64,000 bases of DNA, taken from assembly GCA_016617855.1 (NCBI GenBank), contig JAECUM010004945.1:1-64000 (forward strand), written 5' to 3'. The DNA comes from Megalonaias nervosa (Eukaryota; Mollusca; Bivalvia; Unionida; Unionidae). A program made the translations under genes and the position numbers. Positions within the stretch are counted from its first letter, which is position 1; the number at the start of each line of letters is the position of its first letter. The notes under the pieces were generated by a model. The model saw nothing but the letters and a program-made list of their open reading frames with translations, was not told the origin of the DNA and ran no database searches. This document shows positions 1 to 10,255 of the stretch, piece after piece.

Positions 1-263
1 TAACTGCAGACAAAAAGATAATGATCTGCCATAGCATTATGCGCATGCAGATCAGAGTTTATCTTGTTTGTTTTACTGATTACTCCTAGGAAAACCGCGC
101 AGACCAAGATCTGCTGGTGCATTATACGACAGCATATTTGGGTCTGTGCAGTTTGCAGTTGGACTCAACTTATAAGCGAGAATCTACAGTAACTATATTT
201 ATATAAGGCTATCTACTAACATTTATGCAAGAGGAATTCCTAGTCATTTCGGTAAATACAAAC
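1..263. other. Flanking DNA, no gene
   Basis: AT-rich flank. It contains a short partly palindromic stretch near 20-55 (gatctgccatagc...gcatgcagatc) that could be the end of a small non-autonomous repeat, but I cannot name a family. No coding feature seen. Confidence 0.3.
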
Positions 264-308
264 ATGCCAACAAGGATTTAGGCCAGAAACCCTCACCCCC
301 CTCAAAAA
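264..308 (-). repeat. Left terminal inverted repeat remnant of element A
   Basis: The reverse complement of this stretch matches 15311-15356. The first 32 bases (308 down to 277) are identical and the rest is similar, ending in ttggcat on both sides. The two copies face each other across the element, as terminal inverted repeats should. Intact Polinton repeats are usually hundreds of bases long, so this would be a relic. Confidence 0.55.
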
Positions 309-587
309 TTAAAATTACTATCAGATTTTAGATACAACTTTATAGATTTCATTAGCCAAAAAAAAAAAAAAAATACAAAGCAAATGTTATAGTATATGCT
401 ATGTTCGATAACTACAAAAGAGTTTAAACTTAGCTGGAATAGTATGATCTCTTTTTTAAAAACAGATAGGGTATACAGAGTTATATTTCTTGACCAATAA
501 ACAATGTTTCAACGTTTGCTATTAAGTATGATTATTGTCATAATAATACAAATAAAATTAAATTGTACCGGTTATTTTTCGACGACA
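309..587. other. Non-coding interior of element A
   Basis: AT-rich spacer with a poly-A run at 360-373, lying between the putative repeat remnant and the first reading frame. Nothing else recognised. Confidence 0.4.
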
Positions 588-878
588 TTAAAATAGTTCT
601 TTGATTGCTATCTTACTAAGAAAATGCTTACTACCTTTTACAAAAACCTTTGACCGGTCCAGGCCTATGTTAATTTTTGTGTACTGTTGCTGGCTGATCG
701 GATTATGAAAATTGTCATATTTTAGTGCAAGTTCGTCTCGCAGACTTTCGAGATAATTAAAAAAATATTTGCTATCGTCTGATCTGATAAAGGAGAGTTT
801 GATTCTGTCAAATTTACTAAAACAAATACCTGAAATTTCATCGTTAAATTCAAATGATAATTGCTGGTTATTAACCAT
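588..878 (-). CDS. Small unknown Polinton protein downstream of polB
   Basis: An open 96-codon frame directly downstream of the polymerase gene on the same strand, separated by about 70 bases. The predicted protein is mildly basic at its C-terminal half, with no membrane segment, zinc motif or signal peptide, and I do not recognise a family. It is not the polymerase C-terminus, because the polymerase reads on to a stop at 947-949 after its usual RDGINTLALGH end. That this frame stays open in a heavily mutated element slightly favours a real gene. It could also be a chance frame. Confidence 0.4.
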   Translation of the reverse strand: MVNNQQLSFEFNDEISGICFSKFDRIKLSFIRSDDSKYFFNYLESLRDELALKYDNFHNPISQQQYTKINIGLDRSKVFVKGSKHFLSKIAIKELF

Positions 879-946
879 ATTTTTTTTTTGATTTTGCTAT
901 TAACTCCATCGACTAATGTTAAATTTTTGAACATTATTTCTGATGT

Positions 947-3900
947 TTAGACAAAATTACTTGCATAATGTCCAAGTGCTAGTGTATTAATTCCGTCTCT
1001 GCAATATCTTTAATCATCAAAAATACTTAATCCACGTTTTATAATTGTATCCGTTTCAAGTATATGATGATTTGTTCTGATAACATTTGTTTTGATAAAA
1101 CTGACATTATTGCTTAGCGCTGCTTTAAAATCGTCAAAATTCATCATCTTTTTCACATATCCTCGAGGAATACCTTTTGCTTTTTTTGTACGTTTATTGT
1201 CATCTAATATAACAGCATACATTTTACTCTTTAGTCCGACAAATTCCCTAACTGGCATAAACATAAATTCATCTTTCATTTTTCCAATAACTTTCTTATT
1301 CGAATAATCTTGAAATCCACTACATGCTGGGTAATCGGATAAATCGAACAAATCTTTATTATTGTAAATACCTTGATAAACATCTTCACATTTTATATTA
1401 TAAACTAACGAATCTGTATCAGTAAATAGAAACTCTGAATCTGGCCACTGCTTTTTGGTAAAATTATAGTATAAATCGTACATCAGCTACTTTGATATAT
1501 CAAGTACAGCTGCACCAACATAAATCGGTTTATTTAACTTTAAATTTGTCTTTCGTCGTTGTATTGCAACAAGATTTTCATTAAATATTTTCATACTAAC
1601 AAAACCATCATCATTAACTAATTTATTTCTGCGATTTATATTATTAACAGTTTCAATTGAAACTCTTTTTCTAATGTTTTCCATTGTCTTACCAAACACC
1701 GAGTTGTTCATTAACTTGAAAAAGTTTTTCTCAAATTCGGTTTTAGCCACAGCACGACGTTTCGTATTTAAATCAATATAATTTGCCATCCACCTCGACT
1801 GATTAAACTTTAGCACGCGATGGACTTTTCTAAGAATTAGTCCAGCATCTACTGCTTGTTTTTAATTTTTTAATGCATAACGTAATTTCTTTCATTTAAC
1901 AAATTTGGAACTAACTTATTAACAATCGAATTTTTTGCTGTTGTCGTTGCTCGTTGTTCAGGCGATAATAAACTATAATCAATCATCATTGACTCTGCGC
2001 AAAACGGGTAGTCGTTATGTAGATTGTGTAACGAACTAGGATAATCTAGATCAACTTCAACAAAGTATGAAATATCGGAAAAATCATTATTAATTTTTCT
2101 AGGTAAATCTTTTTCAGTTTCTCTAAGAAATTGATCTGGAGTTATCCAATGAAATCCACCACAAGGTATTGGCTCTGACATCGCATATCCAAACAAATTC
2201 ACACAATCTAGATAAATAAGATGATTAGATTGGAGATTTTTATCATAATTTTTCAGATATTTGTTATTAGCTACTGCATATCTTTCTGTTATAACGCTAA
2301 TTCCGCCTCTGATACCTTTTTCAATAAAGTTAAACATATCAACATCTGTTAAGAGATCCAGTTCTATCTTACTTGTTTTTAGTAGAGCGTCCCAAGACAA
2401 TCCTGGAGCAGAATAACACCAACAAGGATCTAGTCCATAATTGCTGTAGCTTACTCGACGAAAACTCTCAAAAACATCTGCTGGCAATAATACGTCTGTT
2501 TTTAAATATAGATCGTGATAATCACCAAATGTTTTACAACTAAATTTATTCCTAATATCTTGTGCATATTTGTATTCGTCATCTGTGATATTTTCAATTT
2601 TTGAGTTGCGAGTAAAATTTATCTTTATCAGGAAGAGAAGTTTCATTAAATCTGCTCCAATCATCGAGATACTCGTACGGAAATATACCTTTTTTTTGTC
2701 AAATTGATATAGTTTTCACCAAAGCAACTTTTTAGGTTAGCGAAATTGCTACCGGCGCTTGTAGTGCTGTTTACAAGCTCATCTAACGATGCTGCCATAA
2801 ATTGCAGGCTATCAATAAAACGTAATTTACCGAGCGTCACCGACATATACTTTTCAAAATTATTTGGAATACATTTTATTATGTTATTTAATTTTAGTTT
2901 AGCTTTAATATTTTTCTCACCAAAAGCTTCTACAATGATATGACTGTCATAACCACGAAAGTTATGTAAAACTACAGGAATAAGATCTGGAGCATGAAAT
3001 CTTAAATTACAACTGTTATGAGCTGCTCCACGATATTGGCCGGTCAAATGACAACGATCTCGCACCTTATCACGGACTCCGTTGGAGTCTACCAACAACT
3101 TTTCACAAATATGACAATTAACTGCCTCATCAAAATCGAGTTGTTTAGACGTTATTTTCATCGGAGCTGTTTTAAATAATCTGTTAGGAATTTTATTAAC
3201 TTCGTCTATTAAATTTTCTAATAGCCATACGGCAGGATTTTCACTTCTATATAACTTTATCGGAGTTGAAAATTTATCGTTAGCGCAACAAACTACTGTA
3301 TAAGCTACTCCACAAGGAATATGCTGTTGTATTCTTCTAGTACTGGATTTATTCGGATTATTTTCTGCTCCAACCACAGGAACGAGTAGACACTCGAAAT
3401 CAGCGTAAATAACAAAAGGAATATTTAGTTTATGATCATAATTTTTAAATTTTAATATTTTTTCTTTTTCGCCAGGCATAATTATTCTTTGAACGTTGAC
3501 ACAGTATTTGAGATGCTCTTGCAGTATTCCATCGCCAGAAAAACCCTGCAGACATCTATAACGGAAATATTTTTATTTTTATTTTTACTATACTGTCTGC
3601 CAACTAGGCCGTTAAAGTTTTTTATCCAACAATAATGTCCCTGATAAAATAATAAATTTATTGTATTTTGTGTAGCATTTTCTGAGATATCACTCGGGTA
3701 AACGTTTTCTCGCTCATCTAGTCCGAAAACATTTACTGAGATACTGTTTTGTTTTTCAAACTTTGGTATATGATTTTCTGCTACTAGAAAAGTACTTCCT
3801 AAAAAATTTAGTTCGTCTTTGTATGGCAAATACTTTTCAATTCTGCCGGGGTGATCACACTGAGGATGTTTCGCAGATAAAATTGACCTCTGAAAACATT

Positions 3901-4450
3901 TGTCATCATTGTTTTTGATATTTATACAGCATTTGTTGTTTTTAATTTTTTGAGGGAGATTGACGTACAAACTACCGCGAAGTACATTATATTTTGCTAT
4001 GTGAAATAAAACTTCTTTTATCATTTCAAATTTCCAACCCGACCCTGATGCAGTAAATTCTTCTAATTTTTTGTTAATTTCTTGATGTATTTCATCGGCG
4101 ACTGTGGCAATGTTTGTTCCAGTTAACATTTTTCTTGATTTAGCTGTTAAATATGGTTCTGAAATTTCGCTGTCAAAACTTTTTCTTTCAAAAATTACAT
4201 CAAGTACATCCTCAACTGCGTGTAACTTTGATAAAATCGTATGATATTGGACTATAAGTTTGATACTTTTATGAGCCGCAAGTTCTTTTGATATAACAGG
4301 TTGTAAAAGATGAAATAAATTTGTGGAGCTAAAATTTGCTACAATATTTTGATCACCAAGTTTGTAACAATTATCGTAACCGGAAAATGCTGAAGCAATT
4401 TTTTCAGATTTGATAATGCTCTTTTTAGCAACATCACGCAATTTTAACAT
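947..4450 (-). pseudogene. polB: Protein-primed family B DNA polymerase (Polinton pPolB), broken
   Basis: Replicative polymerase of the element, expected to copy the linear genome from a terminal protein primer. From the N-terminus (4450): a roughly 300-residue Polinton-type N-terminal region including HYCWIKNF, a Cys/His finger-like stretch, exonuclease motif I (YADFECLL), motif II (HNFRGYD), motif III (YLKTDV), palm motif A (variant DCVNLFGYAM), motif B (KLMNNSVFGKTMEN) and motif C (TDTDS). The C-terminus ends with RDGINTLALGH before a stop at 947-949. The frame is cut into about five pieces: shifts near 3560, 2660, 1860 and 1485, and an in-frame stop near 1010. All catalytic motifs can still be found, so decay is by small indels and point stops. 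Identification is secure; the gene cannot be active as it stands. Confidence 0.93.
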
Positions 4451-4526
4451 TATATATATATATAGTAATATTTTATATTTAATTGAATTTTTTTTTTAAT
4501 TAGAGATATGAAATCCTTATAGTATA

Positions 4527-5349
4527 ATGACAGAAATTTTGAGATATCTGAGATTGACAGCGAAAGAGCAAGAATTTTATCATGTACACCCAAAGTACAA
4601 TTTATATGCAGCAAATATGTTAGGTTCTGTTATTAATATAAAATCTAAAAAATCTGTTGGCAAATCAACGCCAGCTGGAATGATAATTTCAGTAAAAGGC
4701 GATAATACAGAAAGAATTAAAATGTTTAGAAAAGATTTTATTTATACTTTGTTTTGCGACGATATTCCAGAAGGACAACGAGTATACAGAGTAAATAGAG
4801 CAATTGCTGATGATAATATTGAAACTTTATCATTACAAAATGAATTTCAACCTCATCCAGTGACTGCTGTATATGAGACAAATGATAAGGGAATTATTCG
4901 ACGTAAAAAAACAAAAAGTGTTGTTGGAAATTTATATAATACTGGTTATTTACAAGTAATGGTACGTGGTATAAAAACTAACCAAGTTGGTTATATGTCA
5001 CACCGTTTTGTATTTGAAACTTTTAACGGACTAATACCTAATGGTTTTGTTATTGATCATAAAAAATGGTATTAAATCTGATAATCGTCTGCAAAATTTA
5101 GATTTAGTTACACAAAAAGAAAACACAAGACGTGGAGCCGGTTCTGATGATTCCAATTTTTAAGATCCAAAATCAGTTATATCAGTAAATCTTGAAACTG
5201 GAGAAATAATAAAATTTAAATCAATAACAGCTGCTGCAAAATATCTTAAAATTGGCAGCAAATCAGTTAAAGATGTAGCTGATAATATACAAAAATCAGC
5301 AACGTCAATGTTGACATTTGATAGATTTAATTTTAAAAACGATAACTAA
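4527..5349 (+). pseudogene. Free-standing HNH homing-type endonuclease, broken
   Basis: Divergently placed to the polymerase gene, whose start codon lies about 75 bases away, so the AT-rich gap 4451-4526 probably holds both promoters. The N-terminal part resembles NUMOD4-type leader modules. Residues about 155-182 show the HNH pattern (SHRFVFETFNG, IPNGFVIDHK), and the sequence after the break (KSDNRLQNLDLVT) fits the rest of the HNH fold. The end resembles a NUMOD1 DNA-binding helix (ITAAAKYLKIG). A one-base change in an A run near 5065 breaks the frame, and an in-frame TAA follows at about 5161. Such genes are common in phages and giant viruses; here it is a passenger. It converges with and overlaps the next minus-strand frame by 17 bases. 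Confidence 0.75.
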
Positions 5350-5614
5350 TGATATTTTCTATATCATTTCGAGTAAGACAATTATGACTAAATTCCATAA
5401 TATCGTCGCGATTAAATCGTAATGTCATCATTTTATTTGTATCAAGTTTTATTTTTTCTGCTACTGTTAATAAAAATCTGTCAGATTCACCTAATGTTAT
5501 AATAACATCAACAAAATAAAAACTATGTCCCAACAAACAATTTCGAATTGCCTCAGCTAATTCTTTGTGATTTAATATAATAACTCTTTGATGATATTTT
5601 ATTTCTCCAAACAT
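5333..5614 (-). CDS. Unknown 93-aa protein
   Basis: An intact small frame on the minus strand whose last codons overlap the end of the HNH gene. The protein is a mix of charged and hydrophobic residues with no cysteine cluster and no clear membrane helix (it contains FYFVDVIITLGES). I do not recognise it. Its start faces the start of the next plus-strand gene across a 39-base AT-rich gap, which may act as a shared promoter region. Confidence 0.45.
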   Translation of the reverse strand: MFGEIKYHQRVIILNHKELAEAIRNCLLGHSFYFVDVIITLGESDRFLLTVAEKIKLDTNKMMTLRFNRDDIMEFSHNCLTRNDIENIISYRF

Positions 5615-5653
5615 TCTTATTATTTATTAATTAGATAAAAGATTATTATAATA

Positions 5654-6129
5654 ATGAACTTAATTGAGAGACTGGCTGAACTATATTTGGGAGATTTTGT
5701 TTCAGTTTCAAATTTTACATTAGAAAATATTATTAATGATAGATCTGCTAGCTATACTGAAAAAGATATTTTGCATAACTATGACGACAAGGAAGAAGAT
5801 GATGTTGTTCTTAGTAAAAAAAAGTTAAGCAGACAACAACTGGACGATATGATGCTAAGTACCATATTGCTAAAAAAATAATAAAATTTAATTTTACTAT
5901 CACAGAGCATCATATATTTTGGCAACTTATAAAACCTTTCTTAAACGTAAAAATAACTGGACAACAAAGAAATATAAAATACGATTTTATTTTTGTTAAA
6001 ATATTTCATTTAATGCCAGTTGATGATGCAAGAAAATTACATTTAATTTCTTTATGTAAACCAGTAAAATGTAAATCAGTATTAATAAAATACGAAGAAA
6101 TTTATAATAATATTATTCGATCGACTTAG
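5654..6129 (+). pseudogene. Unknown acidic/basic protein, frameshifted
   Basis: A 75-codon frame (5654-5881) rich in acidic residues (DDKEEDD) continues after one frameshift near 5850 as about 85 further codons ending in a stop at 6127-6129. The second half is basic and hydrophobic (HIFWQLIKPFLNV). Together this would be a protein of about 155-160 residues. I do not recognise a family. Its end overlaps the end of the integrase gene on the opposite strand by 17 bases, a compact tail-to-tail arrangement. Confidence 0.45.
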
Positions 6130-6995
6130 TTGGTACCCAGCTATTAAATTTATCGCCATATCCACGCCATTTAACTAAACTTTTGTTGCCGCACTTTTTA
6201 ATAACTTTTTCAATAACAAATATATCTTGTTCTGTTTTCTGAAGTTCTTGCTCGTAAAAACTGTCAGTTATAGGTTCACCTACTAAATCTTTCAACGAGT
6301 ATGTAACTGGTATTGTTAAAAGTACTTTATCAACAACAAATACTTCTTCGCTCCAGTTATGAGTATATCCTTTTTCAAATGTTTTTTTCGTCAAAGAAAT
6401 TCTAACTTTATCACCAACTTTAAATTTATGCCTGCGGTACATATTTTCGTTTGCTAATATTAGATTTGCAATCGCGTCGTTTGGCGACATTTTCCTTTTG
6501 CCTAGCGAAATAGATCTGTGTTTCGTGTTATGATACTTGTCAACAATTTTTTGTAAGTTGTCAATATATTTACTCGTATTTTTAGCTTTCAAATACTTGT
6601 GGATTTTCTCGTTGAGCGTGCGATTAAATCTTTCAACAATGAGGCTTTTTCCCTCATTTCCTGTAACACATTTTTTAATGTTATTTTGCTCTAAAAACTG
6701 TTCAAACTTTTTATTAAATTATTCTGCTCCATGATAAGTCCAGATTCTATTTGGTTTTCTTTCTGTACTTGATATTATTTGTTTTAATGCATCAGTCATC
6801 GATGTCCCTGTTTTATCCGAAACGGGTATACTAAACGCGTATTTACTAAAAACATCTACAACATCAAAAAGATATCTCTTTGAAGCGCCATCAGCGCCAA
6901 TGTTGAACTGAGCAAGATTTGAGACATCAACTAAATCTATCGCCCAGATATCATCAACGGCATTTGCGACAACTTTACGTCGCGGAAACTTTTTT
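6113..6995 (-). pseudogene. int: Retroviral-type integrase with chromodomain (Polinton INT), broken
   Basis: DDE integrase that would join the element to host DNA. Reading from about 6990: the core begins with RKVVANAVDDIWAIDLVDV (first catalytic Asp), continues with FDVVDVFSKYAFSIPVSDKT, then TYHGAE followed by a stop, then VERFNRTLNE with the catalytic Glu. The expected second Asp (TDHG pattern) is read as Tyr and a TAA follows three residues later, so the active site is lost. The C-terminal third (6113-6592) holds an SH3-like basic region (KFKVGDKVRIS) and a chromodomain (VIKKCGNKSLVKWRGYGDKFNSWVP). The frame is shifted relative to the upstream phospholipase-like part in an A run at about 6990-6998. 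The join suggests one original long protein. Confidence 0.9.
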
Positions 6996-7398
6996 TTTTA
7001 GGTTTCTGTAGTTCTGAGGCAAGATCATCATATAATTCTTTTTTTCCGAGACCTAATTTATATTTTGCTCCAATAAAACCCTGGACCAGCCTTCGGTCAA
7101 CACGTTCTCGCATATTTGCAGGTTTCATATCAGGAAGTTCGTCTAACATTACTTTATCGCAGCTGTGTTTATTTTGTTCGTTGTCTGGACGTTCAATATC
7201 TCTGTAGCAGATATCATGGCGCATTGCTATTGCATCAACTTGATTGTAAGGCTCCTGTCCTGGCAGCTGATTATCGTTGTCGTCAAGTTGTTTATCAAGA
7301 GGATTATAAGGTCCAGTATATTTATGGCCTGATAATGTCCAACCGCCTTTTGGTTTCGGCAATTTGCCAATTAATTTATGTATATCTATACCTCGCAT
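6995..7398 (-). pseudogene. Phospholipase A2-like domain, originally fused to the integrase
   Basis: About 130 residues with the signature of the parvovirus VP1-unique-region phospholipase A2: a calcium-loop motif YTGPYNPLD, then PYNQVDAIAMRHDICYRD with the catalytic His-Asp pair. In virions such domains are thought to help cross membranes. It starts at the ATG at 7398. The same frame runs open to 6937, but the last 18 or so residues are out of register with the integrase, which continues from an A8-9 tract in another frame. The sequence LQKPKKK before the tract and FPRRK after it is the usual junction of PLA2-integrase fusions in animal Polintons. So one chimeric gene (6113-7398) was probably split by an indel. 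Confidence 0.8.
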
Positions 7399-7400
7399 GT

Positions 7401-7468
7401 CATTATTTATTAATCATCTACTAAAATAATCACCCGTCATTTATTTATTAATCATCTACTAAAATAAT
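7401..7468. repeat. Tandem duplication of about 30 bp
   Basis: Two near-identical copies (7401-7430 and 7438-7468) of a stretch reading ttattaatcatctactaaaa. The second copy holds the last codons (IILVDD, stop) of the zinc-ribbon gene; the first is a non-coding duplicate placed just before the start of the phospholipase-like gene. Confidence 0.8.
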
Positions 7469-7636
7469 TTCAGGGCAACCCGCTCCGGACAACTTTGTTG
7501 TTGGCAAAAACATACTTTTTCTTTTTCCACAGATTGCACAAATACTTTTCAGCATTATTCTATTATTTTTTGTTTTTTCTGTTTTTTCATCTTTATTTTC
7601 TGTTTTAGTTTTACACTTAAGACAATATGTTGACAT
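7448..7636 (-). CDS. Small zinc-ribbon protein of Polintons
   Basis: A 62-residue protein with two CxxC pairs (YCLKC near residues 4-8 and CAIC near 32-36) separated by a lysine-rich linker, followed by GKRKS. Small zinc-ribbon proteins of this layout, with a knuckle near the start and an [IL]CAICG motif, recur in animal Polintons and adintovirus-like genomes, usually beside the protease or capsid genes. The function is unknown; nucleic-acid binding is an inference. The frame is intact, and the gene lies between the phospholipase-like domain and the protease on the same strand. Confidence 0.75.
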   Translation of the reverse strand: MSTYCLKCKTKTENKDEKTEKTKNNRIMLKSICAICGKRKSMFLPTTKLSGAGCPEIILVDD

Positions 7637-7662
7637 TGTATATCAGTGAGTTTAGATAAAAT

Positions 7663-8089
7663 TTAAACTTTACAAAAGTTCAATGCAATCTCATCATTAG
7701 CGTAAGAAAGTTGTTCGTCAAATTGTAAAATAAACTTTAAAAAATCTGGATTTTTGGTCATCTGTTTAATGAACATTACGCAATAATATCCACAAGCAGA
7801 AGTTCCAACTGTTTGAATTTGATTAGACGAATAATTTATTATTTTTTTTTTTACTCATATATTTTTTTACTGCATCACCTGGTGGAATTCCGAACGAGTC
7901 AAAATAATTGTTATCAAAAACAGCTACCCAATGTGTACCAGATCCGTCATTGAAATCTTGTATATTTATAACACACGAACCCGGAGACGCTATCGTCATA
8001 AGTTCATCTTTAGAATATACTCCACTGAAATTTATTACTTTTTTTAGTTTATCAAGTATATCAAAGTTACTTAACGCGGCTGACTTCAT
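7663..8089 (-). pseudogene. pro: Adenain-like (C48/C5-type) capsid maturation cysteine protease, frameshifted
   Basis: Ulp1/adenovirus-type protease, expected to cleave capsid and core proteins during virion maturation. The start codon at 8089 overlaps the stop of the pX-like gene as ATGA. Visible in order: SPGSCVINIQD, GTHWVAVF with the catalytic His, YFDSFG with the acidic residue, PPGDAVKKYM, and after a shift in the A/T tracts at about 7840-7860, QTVGTSACGYYC with the nucleophilic Cys. The stop is at 7663-7665. At about 142 codons it has the usual length for Polinton proteases. All three catalytic positions can be found, but not in one frame. Confidence 0.87.
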
Positions 8090-8251
8090 CTCTTTGTTCC
8101 TGGCAACATTATTCCTCGTCCTAACAGACCTGGCAATAGACTTCCCGCCAATCCTGCTAGTAATGGAGCTATTGGAATAAATCCACCTTTTCGCCTCGGT
8201 CGTGTCTTTTTTTTTCGCTGTCTTTCTTTTTGCGGTTTTTTGTTTAGGCAT
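8086..8251 (-). pseudogene. pX/mu-like basic core peptide, frameshifted
   Basis: Starts at 8251 with a Lys/Arg-rich segment (MPKQKTAKRKTAKKK). After a shift in an A9 run near 8212 it continues RRKGGFIPIAPLLAGLAGS, LLPGLLGRGIML and ends at a TGA overlapping the protease start. The combination of a basic head, a GGF motif and a Gly/Ala/Leu-rich tail is typical of adenovirus pX-like peptides in Polintons, which condense DNA or contact membranes. The longer open frame seen here (8251-7823) is an artefact that fuses this peptide's first codons to the protease. Confidence 0.7.
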
Positions 8252-8262
8252 TATATTTATCT

Positions 8263-8655
8263 TTAGACAAAAAATTTCTTTATTCCATGACCTTCAACTG
8301 CCTTTTTCGTTGATCCAGATACTGCTTCAGACGCTGCTGCTAATCCTAATGTACCTAACACCGGCAAAATTTTGGGTATTAACGTTCTGGCCATTACAAA
8401 TAGTGCTGGACCGAAGAAACCACCTTGTTTTGAAATTGCAGTTATTTGTGCAGCACTTAAATTTAAAACAAAAGGTTTGCCTCGGTTATATTTATTTACT
8501 TGTTTTTTGGTTAACATTAATTTTGTTAAAGTATTCAAAACACCTGCGTTAGGGTCGACCTTTAATGAAACCTGCCTCTTCTTTGCAACAGCAGCTGCTA
8601 ATTTTTTAACTTGACCATCAGTTAAATATATTTCTTTTACAATATATTTTGTCAT
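8263..8655 (-). CDS. Conserved small Polinton virion-type protein (GGF family)
   Basis: An intact 130-residue frame. The N-terminal half carries two helical repeats of the form LTDGQVKKLA and LTKKQVNKY, then LNLSAAQITAISKQGGFFG, and the C-terminal half is hydrophobic and alanine-rich (LPVLGTLGLAAASEAVS). This architecture (LTxxQ helices, QGGF, hydrophobic tail) recurs in animal Polintons and adintovirus-like genomes next to the capsid gene. It is thought to be a minor capsid or membrane-active virion protein, though I know of no direct functional proof. It sits 21 bases upstream... in the same direction as the protease block and just downstream of the major capsid gene. Confidence 0.65.
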   Translation of the reverse strand: MTKYIVKEIYLTDGQVKKLAAAVAKKRQVSLKVDPNAGVLNTLTKLMLTKKQVNKYNRGKPFVLNLSAAQITAISKQGGFFGPALFVMARTLIPKILPVLGTLGLAAASEAVSGSTKKAVEGHGIKKFFV

Positions 8656-8675
8656 CTTATTATTAAAGTTACAGA

Positions 8676-10253
8676 TTAAACTTGTACTGACATTTTAACT
8701 TCGATAAAGTCAATCGTAATAGTTCTGTCGCTGATCACTAACGCATATACATATAACTGCCCCACTGGAACTGCTCCGAGCGTCCAAGTAATTTCAATAT
8801 CAGCAGTTGAAATTACATCTCTTTCATTTTGTTTACTAACATCAAAATAAAATATTGGATAAAGTGTACGAAATTCCTCTACTGATATCTGAGATCCGTC
8901 TCCAACATCTTGATATTTTTACAATGCGTCGAGCAGGTACATGTAAGGTCGAATAATATTTTCATTAGCGTCATCTGCAAAATTACATTCTATCGCTCGC
9001 TCAGGATATTGCTTTCAATTTATTCTAGCACATATTCGTCTAACATCGGCATTATTAAATATTGCATTATTTTGTTGTTGGTTACCACGTCGCGCTTGTT
9101 GCTGAAATATAACAAATATTTGCCGTGGCTTTTGTTCAGTCGACGTTGTTGTGACTCGCCATGTGTAGTCGGTGGTATTTGGAACTGCTGTTTGATATAT
9201 TGTATGTTGCTGAAAATGGATCTTCTTTGTGCGGTTTTTAAGAATATCATCTAATTCGAGCGATTTTGAAACTGTCGGCGTTATTCGTGGCATCCACAGC
9301 GCAAGTTTGTTTATGATAAATTGTAAATCATATCCGCCATGTCGAAATAAACAATCATTTTGATCTGATCGATCTAAAGTAAGTGTATGTTTAACTTCAC
9401 GAAATACTTTATTGTAATCGCGACAAAAGCCAAATATTGTACTTAACGGCAGCATCATTGTAATTTGACGTGATACTGCTGCAAGTGCCTTTCTCTTAAA
9501 ATAACCATCATTATAACGTTTATTTCTTAAGCTAATTGAGTTATTAACTAAATTTAATATTGCAGTACCGTCAGCAGCCGCAGATGGTGGTAATATACCA
9601 AGATTATTACAAGCTGAAGTAAGAGAAACTCTTGTAGCATCTTGATTATCGTCTGCAGCTGGTGCGGCTTTACCAAAATTGACAGCATTAGCGATAAGAA
9701 AATTTCTTACAATTACAACATTTGCATCAGCATCAGCCCCGGCAACTAAAATAGCTACTCCTCCTGAAAACAATTCAGCTGATTCAATAACACCCGACGA
9801 ACCAAATCCAGTATCTTCAAACCACATCATATTAGTTGCAGTTGATTTGGAGTAATCATCAGAAAACGAAATAATATTTAAGATAGTACTTGCAACTTGC
9901 AAGTGACTTGAAATATCTTAGACAGTTTGATTAGCTAGTTGATATCGAGCACTTTTAAATAAACACCAACCATCATTTATAAGAGCTACTTCTACGTTAG
10001 CTGTAATTGCGACAGGTGGAAAAGCTACTGTCATAATCTGGCCACGAACTTCTAACATTGCCTTATGAGGCAGTAGAAATACGTCATCGTCTCGAGTATT
10101 AAATGTTCTGACGCTAGCCTTATTTGGTTCGTTAGAATTTTCATCGAGATATTCAAAATATTCAAATTCTGTTACCGCGTCGTCTGTGTCATAAATTTCT
10201 GCCAAATCGAGATAATTTTTAGCAGATATTTTTTTATTTATTAGGTTATACAA
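8676..10253 (-). pseudogene. mcp: Double-jelly-roll major capsid protein, three in-frame stops
   Basis: Main shell protein, the hexon-like trimer of Polinton virions. One continuous frame of 525 codons runs from the ATG at 10253 to the stop at 8676-8678, about the usual length, with three premature stops (TAA near 9918, TGA at 9015-9017, TAA at 8919-8921) and no frameshift. Diagnostic stretches are DDVFLLPHKAMLEVRGQI and GWCLFKSARYQL in the first jelly roll, MLPLSTIFGFCRDYNKVF and VKHTLTLDR in the middle, and RPYMYLLDAL in the second half. The three stops without any indel suggest slower decay than in the polymerase gene. Gene order (protease, small GGF protein, MCP, penton, ATPase) is standard for Polintons. 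Confidence 0.9.
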
Positions 10254-10255
10254 AA

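Noticed and set aside
588..878. C-terminal part of the element A polymerase
   Set aside because: The polymerase frame ends at 947-949 with its usual terminal motif, so this frame is separate.
7823..8251. A 142-codon protein joining a basic head to the protease
   Set aside because: The join is made by a homopolymer shift; the true pX-like peptide ends in another frame with an ATGA overlap to the protease start.
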